Source of the DNA: Valencia hispanica
Taxonomy: Eukaryota > Chordata > Actinopteri > Cyprinodontiformes > Valenciidae
DNA: 64,000 nucleotides
Assembly: GCA_963556495.2 (NCBI GenBank)
Contig: OY747715.1
Location: 15,382,739-15,446,738 of the forward strand
Direction: 5' to 3'
Below the pieces are notes generated by a model. That model did not search any database. It was not told the origin of the DNA and saw only the letters and a program-made list of their open reading frames with translations. Position numbers and translations under genes: made by a program. Below are positions 20,907-31,990 of the stretch, one piece after another. Numbering within the stretch: the first letter of the stretch is position 1; each line of letters starts with the position of its first letter.

Positions 20907-23614
20907 GGTGTTTAGTCTATTAATGTGTGGTAACGTATTTTGCCTAGCCGTCTTTAAACGCACCTTAAGCGTACGCATGCCCGGGCATCCAGTGGATCAC
21001 TGACTCGTGCTGCTGAGCAAAGCAGCTTGTTCAGCACACCAGCCAGAGACAGCAAAAGGCAAATAACTTTGCAGAGTTTTTTCCAATCAAGATAAAAGTT
21101 GAGTTATGCTGTTGCATGCAGGTAATATTGGCTAAATGAAGCTTAGTTAGGTCTTCACAGGTAAGGAGAAATTAGAATTTGCTGTGAAAAAGAGATCCAT
21201 TGGTGGGAGAAACCAAGCCAGTAACAGGAAATTGTTTTCACAGATATTTCAGAATTATTCTAATTCCCACGCCAAAATATATTTTGTCTGTATTTTAATA
21301 GGTAACCCACCAGGATCAAGCCTTCTTTTGTTATTTTTTTGAACCTTTAGCCATTTTCCTTCGCATCAGATATTTAATAGATTGTAAATCTAGCAACGTA
21401 GATTATAGTGTTTGTTTTGGTAATTGGTCAGTGAGTTTGAGGCGATCGGCCATCATTATGTGTTATTTATTGTGATTTGCTGAAGTAAGGGCGTGAACTC
21501 AAACCTTAATTCTTTAGCCTGTTGTTGTTAAATCTTTCCAGATTGATAAGTCAGTTGAGACTGACGTTTGAGCTACAATATTTGTTTCTGCTAAACAGGT
21601 GGCACCTTATTTTCATGATCTATTTAGTGACTTTTGACAGTAAAATGTGAACGACTCTAGTTTAATTCCATCAAGTATTCGCAGGAATAACAAAGTGAAA
21701 ATTTTTTCAGTGAGGTAGCAACTGAGTGGTTTGTCCCTAAGGACCAGAGATAAAGGTCGCCTCCCCCCCCAACCTATGTAATTCTGTACCAGCTGTTAAT
21801 GATGGGGGGTCAAAGCATCATGCAACATCTGTTTCGTCGTCGTAGCCACAGTAAGATTTAACAAAGTGAACTGAATAATGCAACGATTCCTATTCTGGAG
21901 GTCGGCAAAGGCCACAGGGATTGTGTGAGACATTCACCACACAGAAATTAGGTTTTTTGCTCTTGCACAGAATAGCACACATGAAAACTGAAACTGTAAT
22001 ACACGTTAATATCCAACCACCATCAGATTTCTTTACAAGCCCTGATAAAAATCCAACTCATTGAATCAGCGGTGAATTTTGTCATTAATTTTCTAATTGT
22101 TGCAAAAGTGTGTTAACCTCATGACGTTTGATGGAAGTAATTAATTTTCAACCCTTTGAAGCCATTAAGCTAAATAAATAATACTGACTCTCTTCACAAA
22201 ACGTTCATTTGAATGTAGGCAATTAGTCCCTGCTGTGTTGTTGTGATGTTTTGGTCCCATGTCTTTTAGTGTATTATCTTTTAATACTTTAACAAATGTA
22301 ATTACGTTCTTGTATCATTAAAAACACATCTTTGTGTTCTTTTAGTTTGAGAGAAAAAAAGAAAATCATGCAGTCGGGACACACCTGTAGCTTGAACATA
22401 GCAGGGTTTTTTAGTCAATTTGTATGCATTTGAAATGTTTATCCTTAGGAGATACATTGCAAGACTAAGCTGTAAAAGATAATGGAGAGTTTTATCAACT
22501 TCCATTATTTGCAGTTAAGAGACAGATGCTTTGTTCCAAAAAAAGAATAAGCCATTCTTATCAAGGATTAGAGGCTGGGCCTTTATTCAGATCTATCTTT
22601 ACCTCTTAGTTTGTATTCATATGGTTTTCTGGCCTCACCATGCAAGCAGTAACCTGTGAGCATTAGTATGGAATGGAGCCTGTATAATACATTATGCTTC
22701 TTCTGTTGTGGCTTCTCATTATTTTCCCCAGGAATAATAACATAGAACCTTATAAATTATATCCCATTCTCTATGGGCTGTCACACATTCTTCAAATGGA
22801 ATCAAGTACAGTCTTGAAAGTAAATAATATTGAATGCCAGAAATTTAAATGTTATAAGACTGAAAAGCATATCTAATACTGCCATGGAATACAATGCATG
22901 AGCAATAATTGGAAAATAATGCTGCATAGTTTGCACAACACAATACCTTTTTCTGGGGAAAACAGTTTTGTCCACATAAAACAGTTTCCAAAATGGGCTT
23001 CCATGAAGGTGCAAGTTAAATTACAAAAAAGCTATCATTTGAAACTTATTGCATAAAAGAGTGCTGGAAATGCCACATTATTGCTGGTTGGCAATCAGTA
23101 ACTGAATTCTGAAGAGTATATACTGAGCGGTGATGCCAGAAGACTACCGACGCTTGGATATCTTGTGTGTTGAGTCGTTATCTGCCGTGTTTTGTCATGA
23201 ATGCAAACAACTTGACAAAGAAATTCCCAGCAAAGCGATATGAATTTTACCCAAACACAACAAAGGATACAGTTATATTTAAGGCGGAAACAATTATGTC
23301 CACACAGCACTAGATCATAAAACATTCTTGGGCAGAAGTCTTTAACTCCATGCTGCTGTTCAGCGTTGATGGTACTTCACAGGAGACCTTACCTTAGATG
23401 TTATGATGAAAGAAGAATGGGATTTCATAAAACTAAGAAAACAGTCAATGGTTTGCTTAGCAAAATAGCTCTACCTCAATAACTTCACAGGCAGATGCAT
23501 TCCTATTTGTTGAAACTGCATTATCTGTAGATATGATCAATCTATATTATCAGAGCAAAAGTGTTCAAAATCCTTACTCATAAACTAAAGTTCAGACATG
23601 AGATAACTTCAGTT
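20907..23614. other. Unrecognised AT-rich stretch
   Basis: No gene or repeat family recognised; all frames are short and motif-free. Confidence 0.4.
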
Positions 23615-23788
23615 TAGTTTTAATTCAGTTTATTTGGTGCTGAACCACTGCAGAGGCAATCTCAAGTTGCTTTGTCAGCAGGTCTGCTTTATATGCAGTA
23701 ATATATAATCCAATTGAATTCAGATCAATTAATGCATAACAATTCAATCATATATTCAGATGTGACATAATACAGTCCAAAAAGCCTT
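23615..23788 (-). mobile_element. Possible L2 3' UTR remnant, target of Harbinger
   Basis: CAATCTCAAGTTGCTTTGTC, then AACAATTCAATCATATATTC and CCAAAAAG, resembles the L2-type 3' UTR seen at about 43690-43790. The similarity may resume right of the Harbinger at 26601. Weak. Confidence 0.3.
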
Positions 23789-23935
23789 GGGGTCTCATTT
23801 ATAAACGTTGCGTACGCACAAAACAGGGCCTGAAACTGGCGTACGCCACTTTCAAAGCAAAAGTTGTGATTTATAAAAAACAGACTTGACGGGAAAATGT
23901 GCGCACCTGTACGCCAACTCTGACCCGTGCGTACG
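23789..23935 (+). promoter_or_regulatory. Left subterminal repeats of Harbinger
   Basis: Copies of the palindrome GCGTACGC occur just inside the left end (TTGCGTACGCAC, then TGGCGTACGCCA) with a variant GTGCGTACGG at about 23928. Copies recur on the right (GGCGTACGCAA at about 26522, TCGTACGTAC at about 26548). Their spacing near both ends fits binding sites for transposase or Myb partner. Confidence 0.65.
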
Positions 23936-24614
23936 GAAATTTTGGAGACTGGGTGAATCGACGACGCAGTTGGTGAGGTGGTGAACTGCAGCCAGACTGC
24001 ATATTACTCCTCTCACACATATCATTTCACCTCACACCAAACATTAATTATGGATTCATGTTATTATAAACATCCAAACCAGCAATGATATCTATATTGT
24101 AGCTTTGCAGTGAGCTATAGCTCTTCTGAAAACATTTTTCAATATTAAAATAAATACATAAAATTTATCTCAAAACCTTAAACTCAGATAAAAGGGTCGG
24201 AACTGTATGCCAATTAATAAATTGAATCATCTGTACCATATATCATTGATTGGCACGTTCATTGTGCCAAGAAAGGAAGCAATCAGTCTTTTTGCTGCCA
24301 ATAGAAATACCCCAACTACTTTCAAGCGTAATATTTGAGATGGATGCACTGGCATTGCTAGAAGATTTTGCAAATGGAAGGATAAGGAGAGAATGCATGT
24401 TCAGGGATCATGCGGACCTCCTTGCTCATGATGATGACTGGCTAATAAGCAGATTCAGATTCCCTAGAGCTGAGCTCTTGAATCTCTGTGCGGAATTGGG
24501 CCCGGTTTTGGAGAGACCGTGCAGGCGGAACCGTGCCATTCCGGTCCAGCTGCAGGTGCTCACCACTCTGGGGTTTCTTGCAACTGGTTGTTACCAGCGG
24601 GAATTAGCCGACAG

Positions 24615-24704
24615 GTATGTGTCTGAGTGGCATGATTCTTACTATTCTGCCCAAAGTCCCTTTTTGGAAATAATGCCTTCAAATATGTTATATTTATTTA
24701 CTAG
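24615..24704 (+). other. Intron 1 of Harbinger transposase
   Basis: GTATGT donor and TTTACTAG acceptor. Being 90 bp and stop-free, it would be missed by simple ORF calling. Removal rejoins codons for DRSG, conserved in the family. Confidence 0.75.
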
Positions 24705-25091
24705 GTCTGGGATATCACAGCCGTCCCTGAGCGAAATAATGCCTGCAGTCTTGGATGGGATCATTAAAATGAGCAGACGATACATCACGTTTCCATATAC
24801 TGTGGGGGAGCAGGCCGAAATTAAGATGCAATTTGCGGCAATGTTCGGTTTCCCAAACATAATCGGCGCAATTGACTGCACCCATATTGCTATAAGGGCC
24901 CCGTCCGAGGAGGAATTTGTTTTCGTCAATCGGAAACATGTACACAGTATTAATGTGCAAATCATATGTGATTCACACATGATGATCACTAATATGGTGG
25001 CAAGATGGCCTGGGTCAACACACGACTCCTTTATCTTGACACACAGCAGTGTAGGGAACAGACTGCGCTGTGCGTGATGGCTGGCCGCTCG

Positions 25092-25158
25092 GTAAGTCCT
25101 CACAGTCATTAGAAATGCTGGTTGTTGACGTCTGAATTAAACATATTATCACTTGCAG
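25092..25158 (+). other. Intron 2 of Harbinger transposase
   Basis: GTAAGT donor and CACTTGCAG acceptor. Splicing joins codons for WPL to GDSGYPL, a conserved Harbinger block. In the shifted frame it contains stops, consistent with a true intron. Confidence 0.8.
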
Positions 25159-25544
25159 GTGATAGTGGCTACCCTCTCAGGAGCTGGCTTCTGACCCCGT
25201 TCCCAGACCCAGAGACAGCAGAGGAAACGCGCTACAACTCCTGTCACACGCGTGCGTGCTCAGTCGGGGAGCGTGCCATAGGCCTGTTAAAATGTAGGTG
25301 GCGGTCATTTAATGCCTCGGGTGGCAGACTATTATACCACCCTACAAAGGTCTGCAAGATTGTGAGGGCATGTGGAATTCTTCATAAGATGGCACTGAGA
25401 ATTGGAATTCCCCTCCCTCCTGGCCTACCCCCTCCCCAGCATGAGAACCCCGACCCACAGCCGCCTCCTCCTCGACAGGAAGCCTTCACCCAGGGAGCAA
25501 GGATCCGCCAGGATGTAATGCGGCGTTTGAGATAACAACGACAA

Positions 25545-26353
25545 GGTTTATTTATTAAAATTTTTATTGTATCATTTAAGGTACCAATGGCTGTCACTAT
25601 GTCGCACAGCACACTCTTTATTTCCTTTAACTCGTTTGTCACAGAATTTATGGCGCTGATGGTGTCTCTCTGTGTCTGCATCACAGCTTCAGTCAGAACC
25701 CGACCACTGCTGGATGCACCACGGGCACCGGCAGCACTGGTGCTGGGGGCAGCCGGACGCTGAGGAACCTCATCTTCCTCAAGCTCCTCATCCTCGCCAC
25801 CTACCGACTGTGGAAGAGCTGAAAAGATACGGCATTTTAGTCTGTTTCCTTAAAATAAGCTCAAATTTGTTAACGTAGCCACGTAATAAAATATAAACAA
25901 AAGGTGCTTTACCGGGTTCATCTGTCGTTTCTGCCAGGTCGGTGTCGCCCTCCTTATCTGACACAATACCGTACACGCTTGATGTTCCCATGATACTTGC
26001 CATCTTCCTGTCCAGTGGTGTCAGCTCGGGTGTACACGTACCCCCTCCAGTAGCAGACCCACTCTGGCGGTGGGAAGCAAGTTTTTTTTTGCCTCGACTT
26101 TGAGGTCCGACCACTTTTTTTAAATTTCAGGTACCGTCCTGTCAGTTGCACTGACAGTCTGCATTGCGGACGCCACATGCTGCCACTCGCAGTTCTTCCT
26201 TTTATTTGTGACACCACTGCTGTGTCCACCAAATAAAATGTCTCTTCTAGCCTCCACTTCACCCACTAGCACTTCAATCTCCATCTCCGTAAAGTTTCTC
26301 TTCTTGTATTTTTTTGTTGTTGCCATATTTCCCCTCTTCTTCATATGCATCAA
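25545..26353 (-). pseudogene. Harbinger Myb/SANT-like DNA-binding protein, two lesions
   Basis: The second Harbinger protein, expected to bind element ends and bring the transposase into the nucleus (known role of the family; NAIF1 is a related host protein). It reads MMHMKKRGN, then a Myb/SANT-like domain: RNFTEMEIEVLVGEVEARRD, the CEWQHVASAMQTV block, and KKWSDLKVEAKK. After that come a polar linker and an acidic stretch (VGGEDEELEEDE) and a C-terminal segment with hydrophobic periodicity (AVMQTQRDTISAINSVTNEL) that may multimerise. Exon 1 is 26353-25912. The intron, 25911-25819, has GT and AG ends. Exon 2 starts at 25818. Lesions: an in-frame TAA (26122-26120) inside the Myb domain, and a one-base loss in an A9 run (about 26062-26070). 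The exact 3' end is uncertain; the frame stays open to 25382, overlapping the transposase tail. Confidence 0.82.
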
Positions 26354-26600
26354 TATTCATGTCCTGCTTTGCATTGACCTTTTATAGCCGGATTTGGGCG
26401 TGTTCAGGGCGGGATATGAGCCAATTTCACGTGCTCTAACTTTCAAGAAGACTGTGATTTATAAAGGGGAAATAGCTTACACCTGTTCGTGGGCATGGTT
26501 TTATAAATCAGAAATCTTTTTGGCGTACGCAAACTTTTTGTTTTGGTCGTACGTACACTTTTAGTAGGGATTCTACGCAATGTTTTATAAATGAGACCCC

Positions 26601-28743
26601 TGTTCCTTATGAGGGTAAGTACACTCTCACAACTCATCTCTGGGCAAAGTTTATAAGGCCAAATGACCATATGTATGGAAAAAACAGCTTTCTGGAAATT
26701 TAATTTAAAGATGATTAACTCAAATGGCGGTCCAGTATGACTTGTTTTGCATTTGAGCATTCCCAGCTTTTATTGTAGATTCAAGATCGGAACTTCAAGG
26801 GGAAAAAAAGTTTCGGAGCGTCTTGCAAGACATGGGTCACAAAGGGCTGTATAACAGAAAAGTAAAAACATTCAAATTTCATTGAGGGTTTATTCAATAG
26901 AGTACTCTAGATGCAATAACTGCAGCCCTGGACACCTGCTTTCAGTTGTAGATTTTTAAATGTTTCTATAGCATCTATTGCTCTTATTACAGGGATTTTT
27001 GTAGGACTGAATTCTTTAGCATTTGGTGGAAGATTCAAGATCGCCACTCAAACCCTGAGCTTCAGATTGTTTGAAAGGAAATTGGAGCCAATTCTCTTAG
27101 CTTGTACAGCAAATGTCTTCCACAAACAGATATTATTGTAAAGACCTTGGAGTATAGTTTCCTATATCAAATGTTTCACATAGGACTATTCGTGCGACTT
27201 AACATAGAAAGAAAGCATGTTTTCTGTAGGACAGCATATGCTGCAAAATGTACTTTTTCTCCAGTTTATTCCCATTTAAAAAGAATTTGCTATCCTTTTA
27301 AAACAGTGTATTCCCAAACGTCGTCATGATGTCTACACTAGATGCTTTCTTTCTGATGAGGGAACTCTTAAAGTCATGAATTGAGGGAGACATTTTGTTT
27401 TAATACAGTCTACAGCAACCTTGGTGAATCAAAACAAGTAAATTCAACCAATAAAATTTGACCTGTGCAACAGAAAAGCTGTTAAAAGATGTAGTTAACG
27501 AGGAAGGGGTGTACAAAAACACTTCTTTGTTTTCTTTCTGTAATAATTGAGGTAGAGATAAAAATAGAATTGATGACTCCTTGCTTCGGCTTTATTACTA
27601 AGCTGTATTGATCTCAGTTAGACTTGGTTCATAACATGCTCTCATCTTACTCTGAAATAAACCCCCAACGGCTTCTAAAATATTTTTTCAAGTTTATAGT
27701 GAGTCTACGAGACGAGGAGAATGAATGAGGTATGGTTCATTCGGTGCCTAAAGGTAACCCCAGCCCAACTAAATAACAGAGTTCTCCTTTTAAAGCGCTG
27801 GGAGATTTTGTATGGAGGGGTTTAGAGGTAATGAACTTGAAACAGTGAAAACACTGCGCTAAAAGAACTTTATCCTTGATTTAATATTGATGACATTTAA
27901 CAAATATTGTTCACATGTAAATACTTCTTTCTCAGTTAATGCTTTCACCTTTTTTGCTACACTATACTAAAGTTTTAGGAGTTTGTTATCACATAAAACA
28001 TGAAGGGTGGCCAGGGCTGCAGCTTTCTGTTATAGTGGCTGAAAGACATAAATTTAACTTAACAGTGACTACATTTCTCCACATAAGCTGAGATGCAGCA
28101 AAAGGTTTTTGCTGCAGGACTGTTGCAGTGCAGGAAGAAATAAACTGAAAACAAATTTCAATTTCTACTCATTCATGTAAAAGTTAACACTAGCACAGTT
28201 GCACAGATCGCTGCACTAGGAAGCTAGAAAAACTAGAAAAACATTGTTTCAACATGATTTCTGCAAAGTCGTAAAGCCATAGGTTTTAAACCTAATTACC
28301 TTGTTTTCAGAGAAGTAAAATGGTCTTTAACTGCTTTCATTCTTATGGCAGCAGAGATGCTAGTCAATGCACATTCATCACATCCAATGGATTGTGTTAG
28401 AAGTACTTTTCCTCCATCTAGCAGTCAGTGTGAACTCTGACAGACTTTTTAAAATGTTTGACTTGTCAGCATTTGGTTATTCTCTTTTTTTATTGGCAAG
28501 TCTAGACTAAGGAATAGAAGCTGCCTAATAATTATGTACACCTGGATATAAGTCATTCAACTCTTTACCTACATACACATACCTTTATATAATTAAATCC
28601 AATAGGCATTTAGGTTTAAACAATCTTAAATTGAAAAATATGCATGAAAATAATGTGGTCAAAATTCTCTTATTTTCTAACAATTGCGCATAAAGAAATA
28701 GAGCCACTGAAGTAGATGCTAGTGCCAAAAACTTATAGAACTA
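26601..28743. other. Unrecognised stretch
   Basis: Apart from possible L2 remnant continuing to about 26625, no gene or repeat family is recognised. Confidence 0.4.
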
Positions 28744-30237
28744 CACTACTCACAATAAGTTAGGGATATCGTGAGAGACTCAGTGAATGTCATACATATG
28801 GTGTTTGTTTTACTTCAGAGATTTTTGGGATAGGGAGGCAATTGTATTGGGGTGATAGACACACCTCATTTTGTTTTCCACGTAATGGTCTCAATGTGTA
28901 CAGTGTGCCTTACATATTGGGGCCAACACCAAAAAATACTAAAGACAACCCTTTATAATGTGGCATCAATTTCAACATTCTGTGGTTTTAAAAAGCCCGT
29001 CATTGTCAGTAAGTCATTCCAACGTCATCCTTCAAACAGCCATGAACACACGTCACTTAATGGACACACAGCGCCACCTGGCCATAGCGCGCCTTCGGGT
29101 CGGTGCCAGGCAGTCAGATGTTGCACGTGAACTTGGTGTATCTCAAAGTGTCATCAGCAGACTTGCATCAAGACACAGAACTTCTGGCAGAGTTCGTGAC
29201 AGACCCAGGAGTGGAGCCCCACGAGTTACAGACCACAACTAAGACCAGTACCTAAAGACCTATGCACTCAGACATAGTCCTGCAACTGCCACACAGCTGC
29301 AGTCCCGTTAACAAGATGTGAGGGGTATTAGGGTTTCCAGACAAACCATTCGCAACCGACTCCACCGCTTTGGCTTAAATGCCTGACGACCGTTCCAGGT
29401 GACTCCACTGACACCAAGACACCGCAGTGAACGTTTGCAGTGGCACAAGTCCATGTGACCTGGACAATGCAGCAGTGATATACTGTCCTGTTCACTGACG
29501 AGTGTTGGGTCACTTTGCACAGAAATGGTGGTCGTCAGCGTTGCTGGAGAAGGCGAGGTGAGCGATACGCCGAGGTCAACATTGTCCCCAGGGATAGCTT
29601 TGGTGGAGGAGGTGTAACAGTCTGGGCAGGCATCAACAGTCAGCGCAAAACTGATTTGGTTATTGTAGATGGCTCAGTCACTGCACATTCTTACTTCAGA
29701 GACATCATGGAACCCATCATCATCCCCCAGTTCCGCCAGCACACCCCCAATTTTCTGTTCATGGATGATAATGCTCCACCACATCGTGCCTTAATTGTCA
29801 CAGCTCAACTTCAGGAAGTAGGAGTGCCTCATATGGTAAGGCCAGCAATGTCCCCTGACCTGAACTCATAGACCACGTTTGTACCCCGCCCCCACGTGAC
29901 CTGGCAGAACTGCGTGTAGCACTTGTGGAAGAGTGGAACGCATTGCCTCAGGACAATATCCTGAGACTAGTGAGGACCATGAGAGGTCGCTGTCAAGCTG
30001 TCATTGCGACAAATGGTGGAAACACGCGCTACTGACATTGTCGATTTGTTATTTGGGGCTACCCTTGTTATTGTCTACATTTTTGGGGTTATGAATATTA
30101 CACTAATGAAAATTGTGTTTCTTCTCATTTATTATTAGTAATGTCAAAGGATACTTTTACCTATTTTATTAAAATTCAGACCAAATAGGAATAGTAGTCA
30201 TGTAAATAACAATATCCGTAACTTATTGTGAGTAGTG
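28744..30237 (+). mobile_element. Tc1/mariner-like element with broken transposase
   Basis: A 1494-bp element flanked by TA on both sides (28742-28743, 30238-30239). Its inverted repeats are CACTACTCACAATAAGTTAG (left) and the same sequence with G>C at the last base on the right. Size, TA target and internal transposase place it in the Tc1/mariner (IS630) superfamily. The coding region is on plus and is interrupted by several stops and by loss of the C-terminal catalytic region, so it is non-autonomous. Confidence 0.92.
29042..29871 (+). pseudogene. Tc1/mariner-like transposase pseudogene
   Basis: Starts at ATG 29042 (MNTRHLMDTQ) with a helix-turn-helix DNA-binding region (ARLRVGARQSDVARELGVSQ) and a GRPR-like hook (GRVRDRPRSGAPR). 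A stop follows at 29240, then several more to about 29480. The catalytic half is open again: first aspartate in LFTDECW (29497-29499), VTVWAGI, and the second in FMDDNAPPH (29764-29769). The usual SPDLNP block reads SPDLNS followed by a stop, and the third acidic residue is not readable downstream. Loss of the third catalytic residue and several nonsense changes make it inactive. Confidence 0.88.
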
Positions 30238-30266
30238 TATATTTAATTTTCTCCATATCTCAAGGA

Positions 30267-30274
30267 GGTTGAGT
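30267..30274 (+). repeat. Target duplication of hAT-like element (left)
   Basis: GGTTGAGT, matching GGTTGATT at 31983-31990 in 7 of 8 bases. Confidence 0.65.
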
Positions 30275-30683
30275 TAGAGATGGACAATAATTCAATAACA
30301 ATATCTATTAATCGATAGACGTGTGGTGCAATAGAAAAAAAATGGTAAATAATTATTTTTTTAAGTTTCCCTTTTGTTTTCATTATAGCCTATCTTGTAG
30401 CTTAATAATACAGTCATTACTTACTCAAAACCAATCACAAACGCAGACCCAGACAGCTCCGTCACCGAGTCCTTGTTCCTTTCAAACCACAAAAAAGAGC
30501 AAATGACTTGAACTGCAAAAGATGTTACAGCAAGGAGCAGTGGTGGAAATTGTCCCGAAAAAAGGTTTGAATAGTTCACGAACCGGTAAATGTTGCGTCC
30601 CGTTTTGAACCGATCCTCGACGCACATTAAAACTAAACGTAACAATAAGGAAAAAAATTAAATACAGGAAATACTACAGTCTA

Positions 30684-31245
30684 ACCCTCAATTTCCACTG
30701 CATGTGCTCCGGTTCGGTCCGCCACGCACTCCACAGCCGTTCGCAATTTCCACTGTATGAGCTCTAGATCCGCTCCACTCCGGTCTGCGACCCAGAGGTG
30801 GTCAAGGAAGCATGCGCGGGAATTGCGAGATCTTGCGATAAAAGCCAGTAATAAATGCGGAAGTCAAAATAAAATTCTTAATTCTGTGGAAGAGGAAGAG
30901 AAAAGAACAGTTATTCTGTTATTCTGTGTCAAGATATATATACATATCTATAAATATACGCGGGCTTATATTAATATAGCTATGCATACAAAAAATTCTC
31001 GTCCGTCTTTATTGATTTATTTTGAAAAACACCCGGAAATGTGGTTGTTCTATATCCGGTTGGTGCTTAGTGATTTGTGAAGATTGACTGTGGACTTGCT
31101 ACGGGCGTCCGGCAAAAATAGAATCAATCCTATTTTTGCCGGATGGGGAAATGGCGGCAGTGGAAATCCTCTCATTGACTACAATGGGAGTGTTTTTGCT
31201 GCGGAGTGCGTGCCGGAGCGGAGCGCATGCAGTGGAAATTGGGGG
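30684..31245. mobile_element. TIR element nested in the hAT-like element
   Basis: Inverted ends TAACCCTCAATTTCCACTGC and, on the right in reverse complement, TAACCCCCAATTTCCACTGC, continuing into ATG(T/C)GCTCCG. About 560 bp, with no coding motif. The target duplication cannot be fixed: TA on both sides fits, as does a TWA triplet. Superfamily unassigned. A partial copy lies at 14190-14309. A 14-bp perfect hairpin is at 31108-31143. Confidence 0.75.
31108..31143. repeat. Perfect 14-bp hairpin
   Basis: TCCGGCAAAAATAG (31108-31121) and CTATTTTTGCCGGA (31130-31143) are exact reverse complements around an 8-nt loop, inside the nested TIR element. Confidence 0.9.
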
Positions 31246-31982
31246 TTATTTGCTGTTGCGGCTGTCATGTTTGCACAGAAAAACGCACAACACACCCGGG
31301 CTGCACTGCTTTTAAAATGTCCACCTGGTTCTTCACCATGTCCTCAGAAGCAAAACCGCTTTCAAAAATACAAACAGAGTGGAAAGACCTGCTGGCTTCA
31401 GTACTCAGTCACTGGACTGGGCTCCAGTGTTTTGGGCAACATCTATACTCGGCCATTGGTCAGTAGCTTGTTAGCTTTAGCTTCAATAGCTGAACTGAAT
31501 TAGAAGCAGCTTGATTGGCTGGTTTTTACACCCAAACTAAACCAAAGGTCTGAGCCATTAATATAATAGTGTCATAAAATGTTTAAAAGAAATTAAAAAA
31601 ACTGCATCAAGATAAACCTTCAATTTAAATTACTAACATTATAAAAAAATATTATATATAATGTAATAGTAACATTACTTTTCTTTGTATTTACCGATGT
31701 CCCTCATGTCTCTTCACTTGATTTGTTTTTGTTTCTTACAAAACTTTCAGTTATGGTAAAGAAAAGGTGTTTCAATAAAGGGCTGAATTCAATTCTTAAT
31801 TCATACTAAATCGTTAAAGAACAGCATAAAATGACCAGGAATGAAAGTACAATAGATTTTCTAAATTTTTTGATAGTTATCAATAATATGTATCAATAAT
31901 ATATATCAATAATATGTCAAATATATATCAATATGAATATTCCCTTTATCGATATGCTCTTTTTTTATATCGTCCAGCCCTA

Positions 31983-31990
31983 GGTTGATT
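31983..31990 (+). repeat. Target duplication of hAT-like element (right)
   Basis: GGTTGATT; see 30267-30274. Confidence 0.65.

Larger units (their letters stand above)
24340..25535 (+). pseudogene. Harbinger transposase (HARBI1-like), one frameshift
   Basis: Nuclear DDE transposase of the PIF/Harbinger family (DDE_Tnp_4 type, related to the domesticated host protein HARBI1). The ATG at 24340 (MDALALLEDF) is preferred because the frame upstream to 24250 has no ATG. Three exons: 24340-24614, 24705-25091 and 25159-25535, with GT-AG introns of 90 and 67 bp. The first intron is a multiple of three and stop-free, so it hides inside an open frame; splicing restores the family junction DRSGISQPS. 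The catalytic triad is present: D at 24874 (GAIDCTH), D at 25024 (GSTHDSF) and E at 25269 (GERAIG). A single shift of one base near 25063-25071, after VGNRL, puts the end of exon 2 out of frame. Expected length is about 345 residues. A sequencing error could explain the shift. Confidence 0.9.
23789..26600. mobile_element. PIF/Harbinger transposon, two-gene, nearly complete
   Basis: A 2.8-kb element bounded by inverted repeats: GGGGTCTCATTTATAAACGT then TGCGTA on the left, and on the right, in reverse complement, GGGGTCTCATTTATAAAACA then TTGCGTA. It carries the standard Harbinger pair: a DDE transposase on plus and a Myb/SANT-type protein on minus, converging near 25.4-25.5 kb. The flanking triplets (CTT/TGT, or TTG/CTG if the end is shifted by a base) do not match exactly, so the expected 3-bp duplication is not clean. 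Subterminal GCGTACGC palindromes recur at both ends. Each gene has only one or two lesions, so this copy is young compared with most elements here. Confidence 0.93.
30275..31982. mobile_element. hAT-like non-autonomous element carrying a nested TIR element
   Basis: Ends: TAGAGATGGACAATAATTCA (left) and TAGGGCTGGACGATATAAAA (right, reverse complement), both followed by ATCGATA-rich sequence. A near-perfect 8-bp flanking duplication points to hAT-type insertion. The TAGGGCTGG(A/G)CGATAT end is common in fish hAT-like derivatives. Internal frames (31084-31503 and 31206-31466) show no transposase motif. A different inverted-repeat element sits inside at about 30684-31245. Confidence 0.72.

Noticed and set aside
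24642..25109. Minus-strand frame of 155 codons inside the Harbinger
   Set aside because: Antisense to the transposase exon with the catalytic aspartates; no motif of its own.
31084..31503. 139-codon plus frame inside the hAT-like element
   Set aside because: It crosses the end of the nested TIR element, so it cannot be one ancestral gene; no transposase motif.
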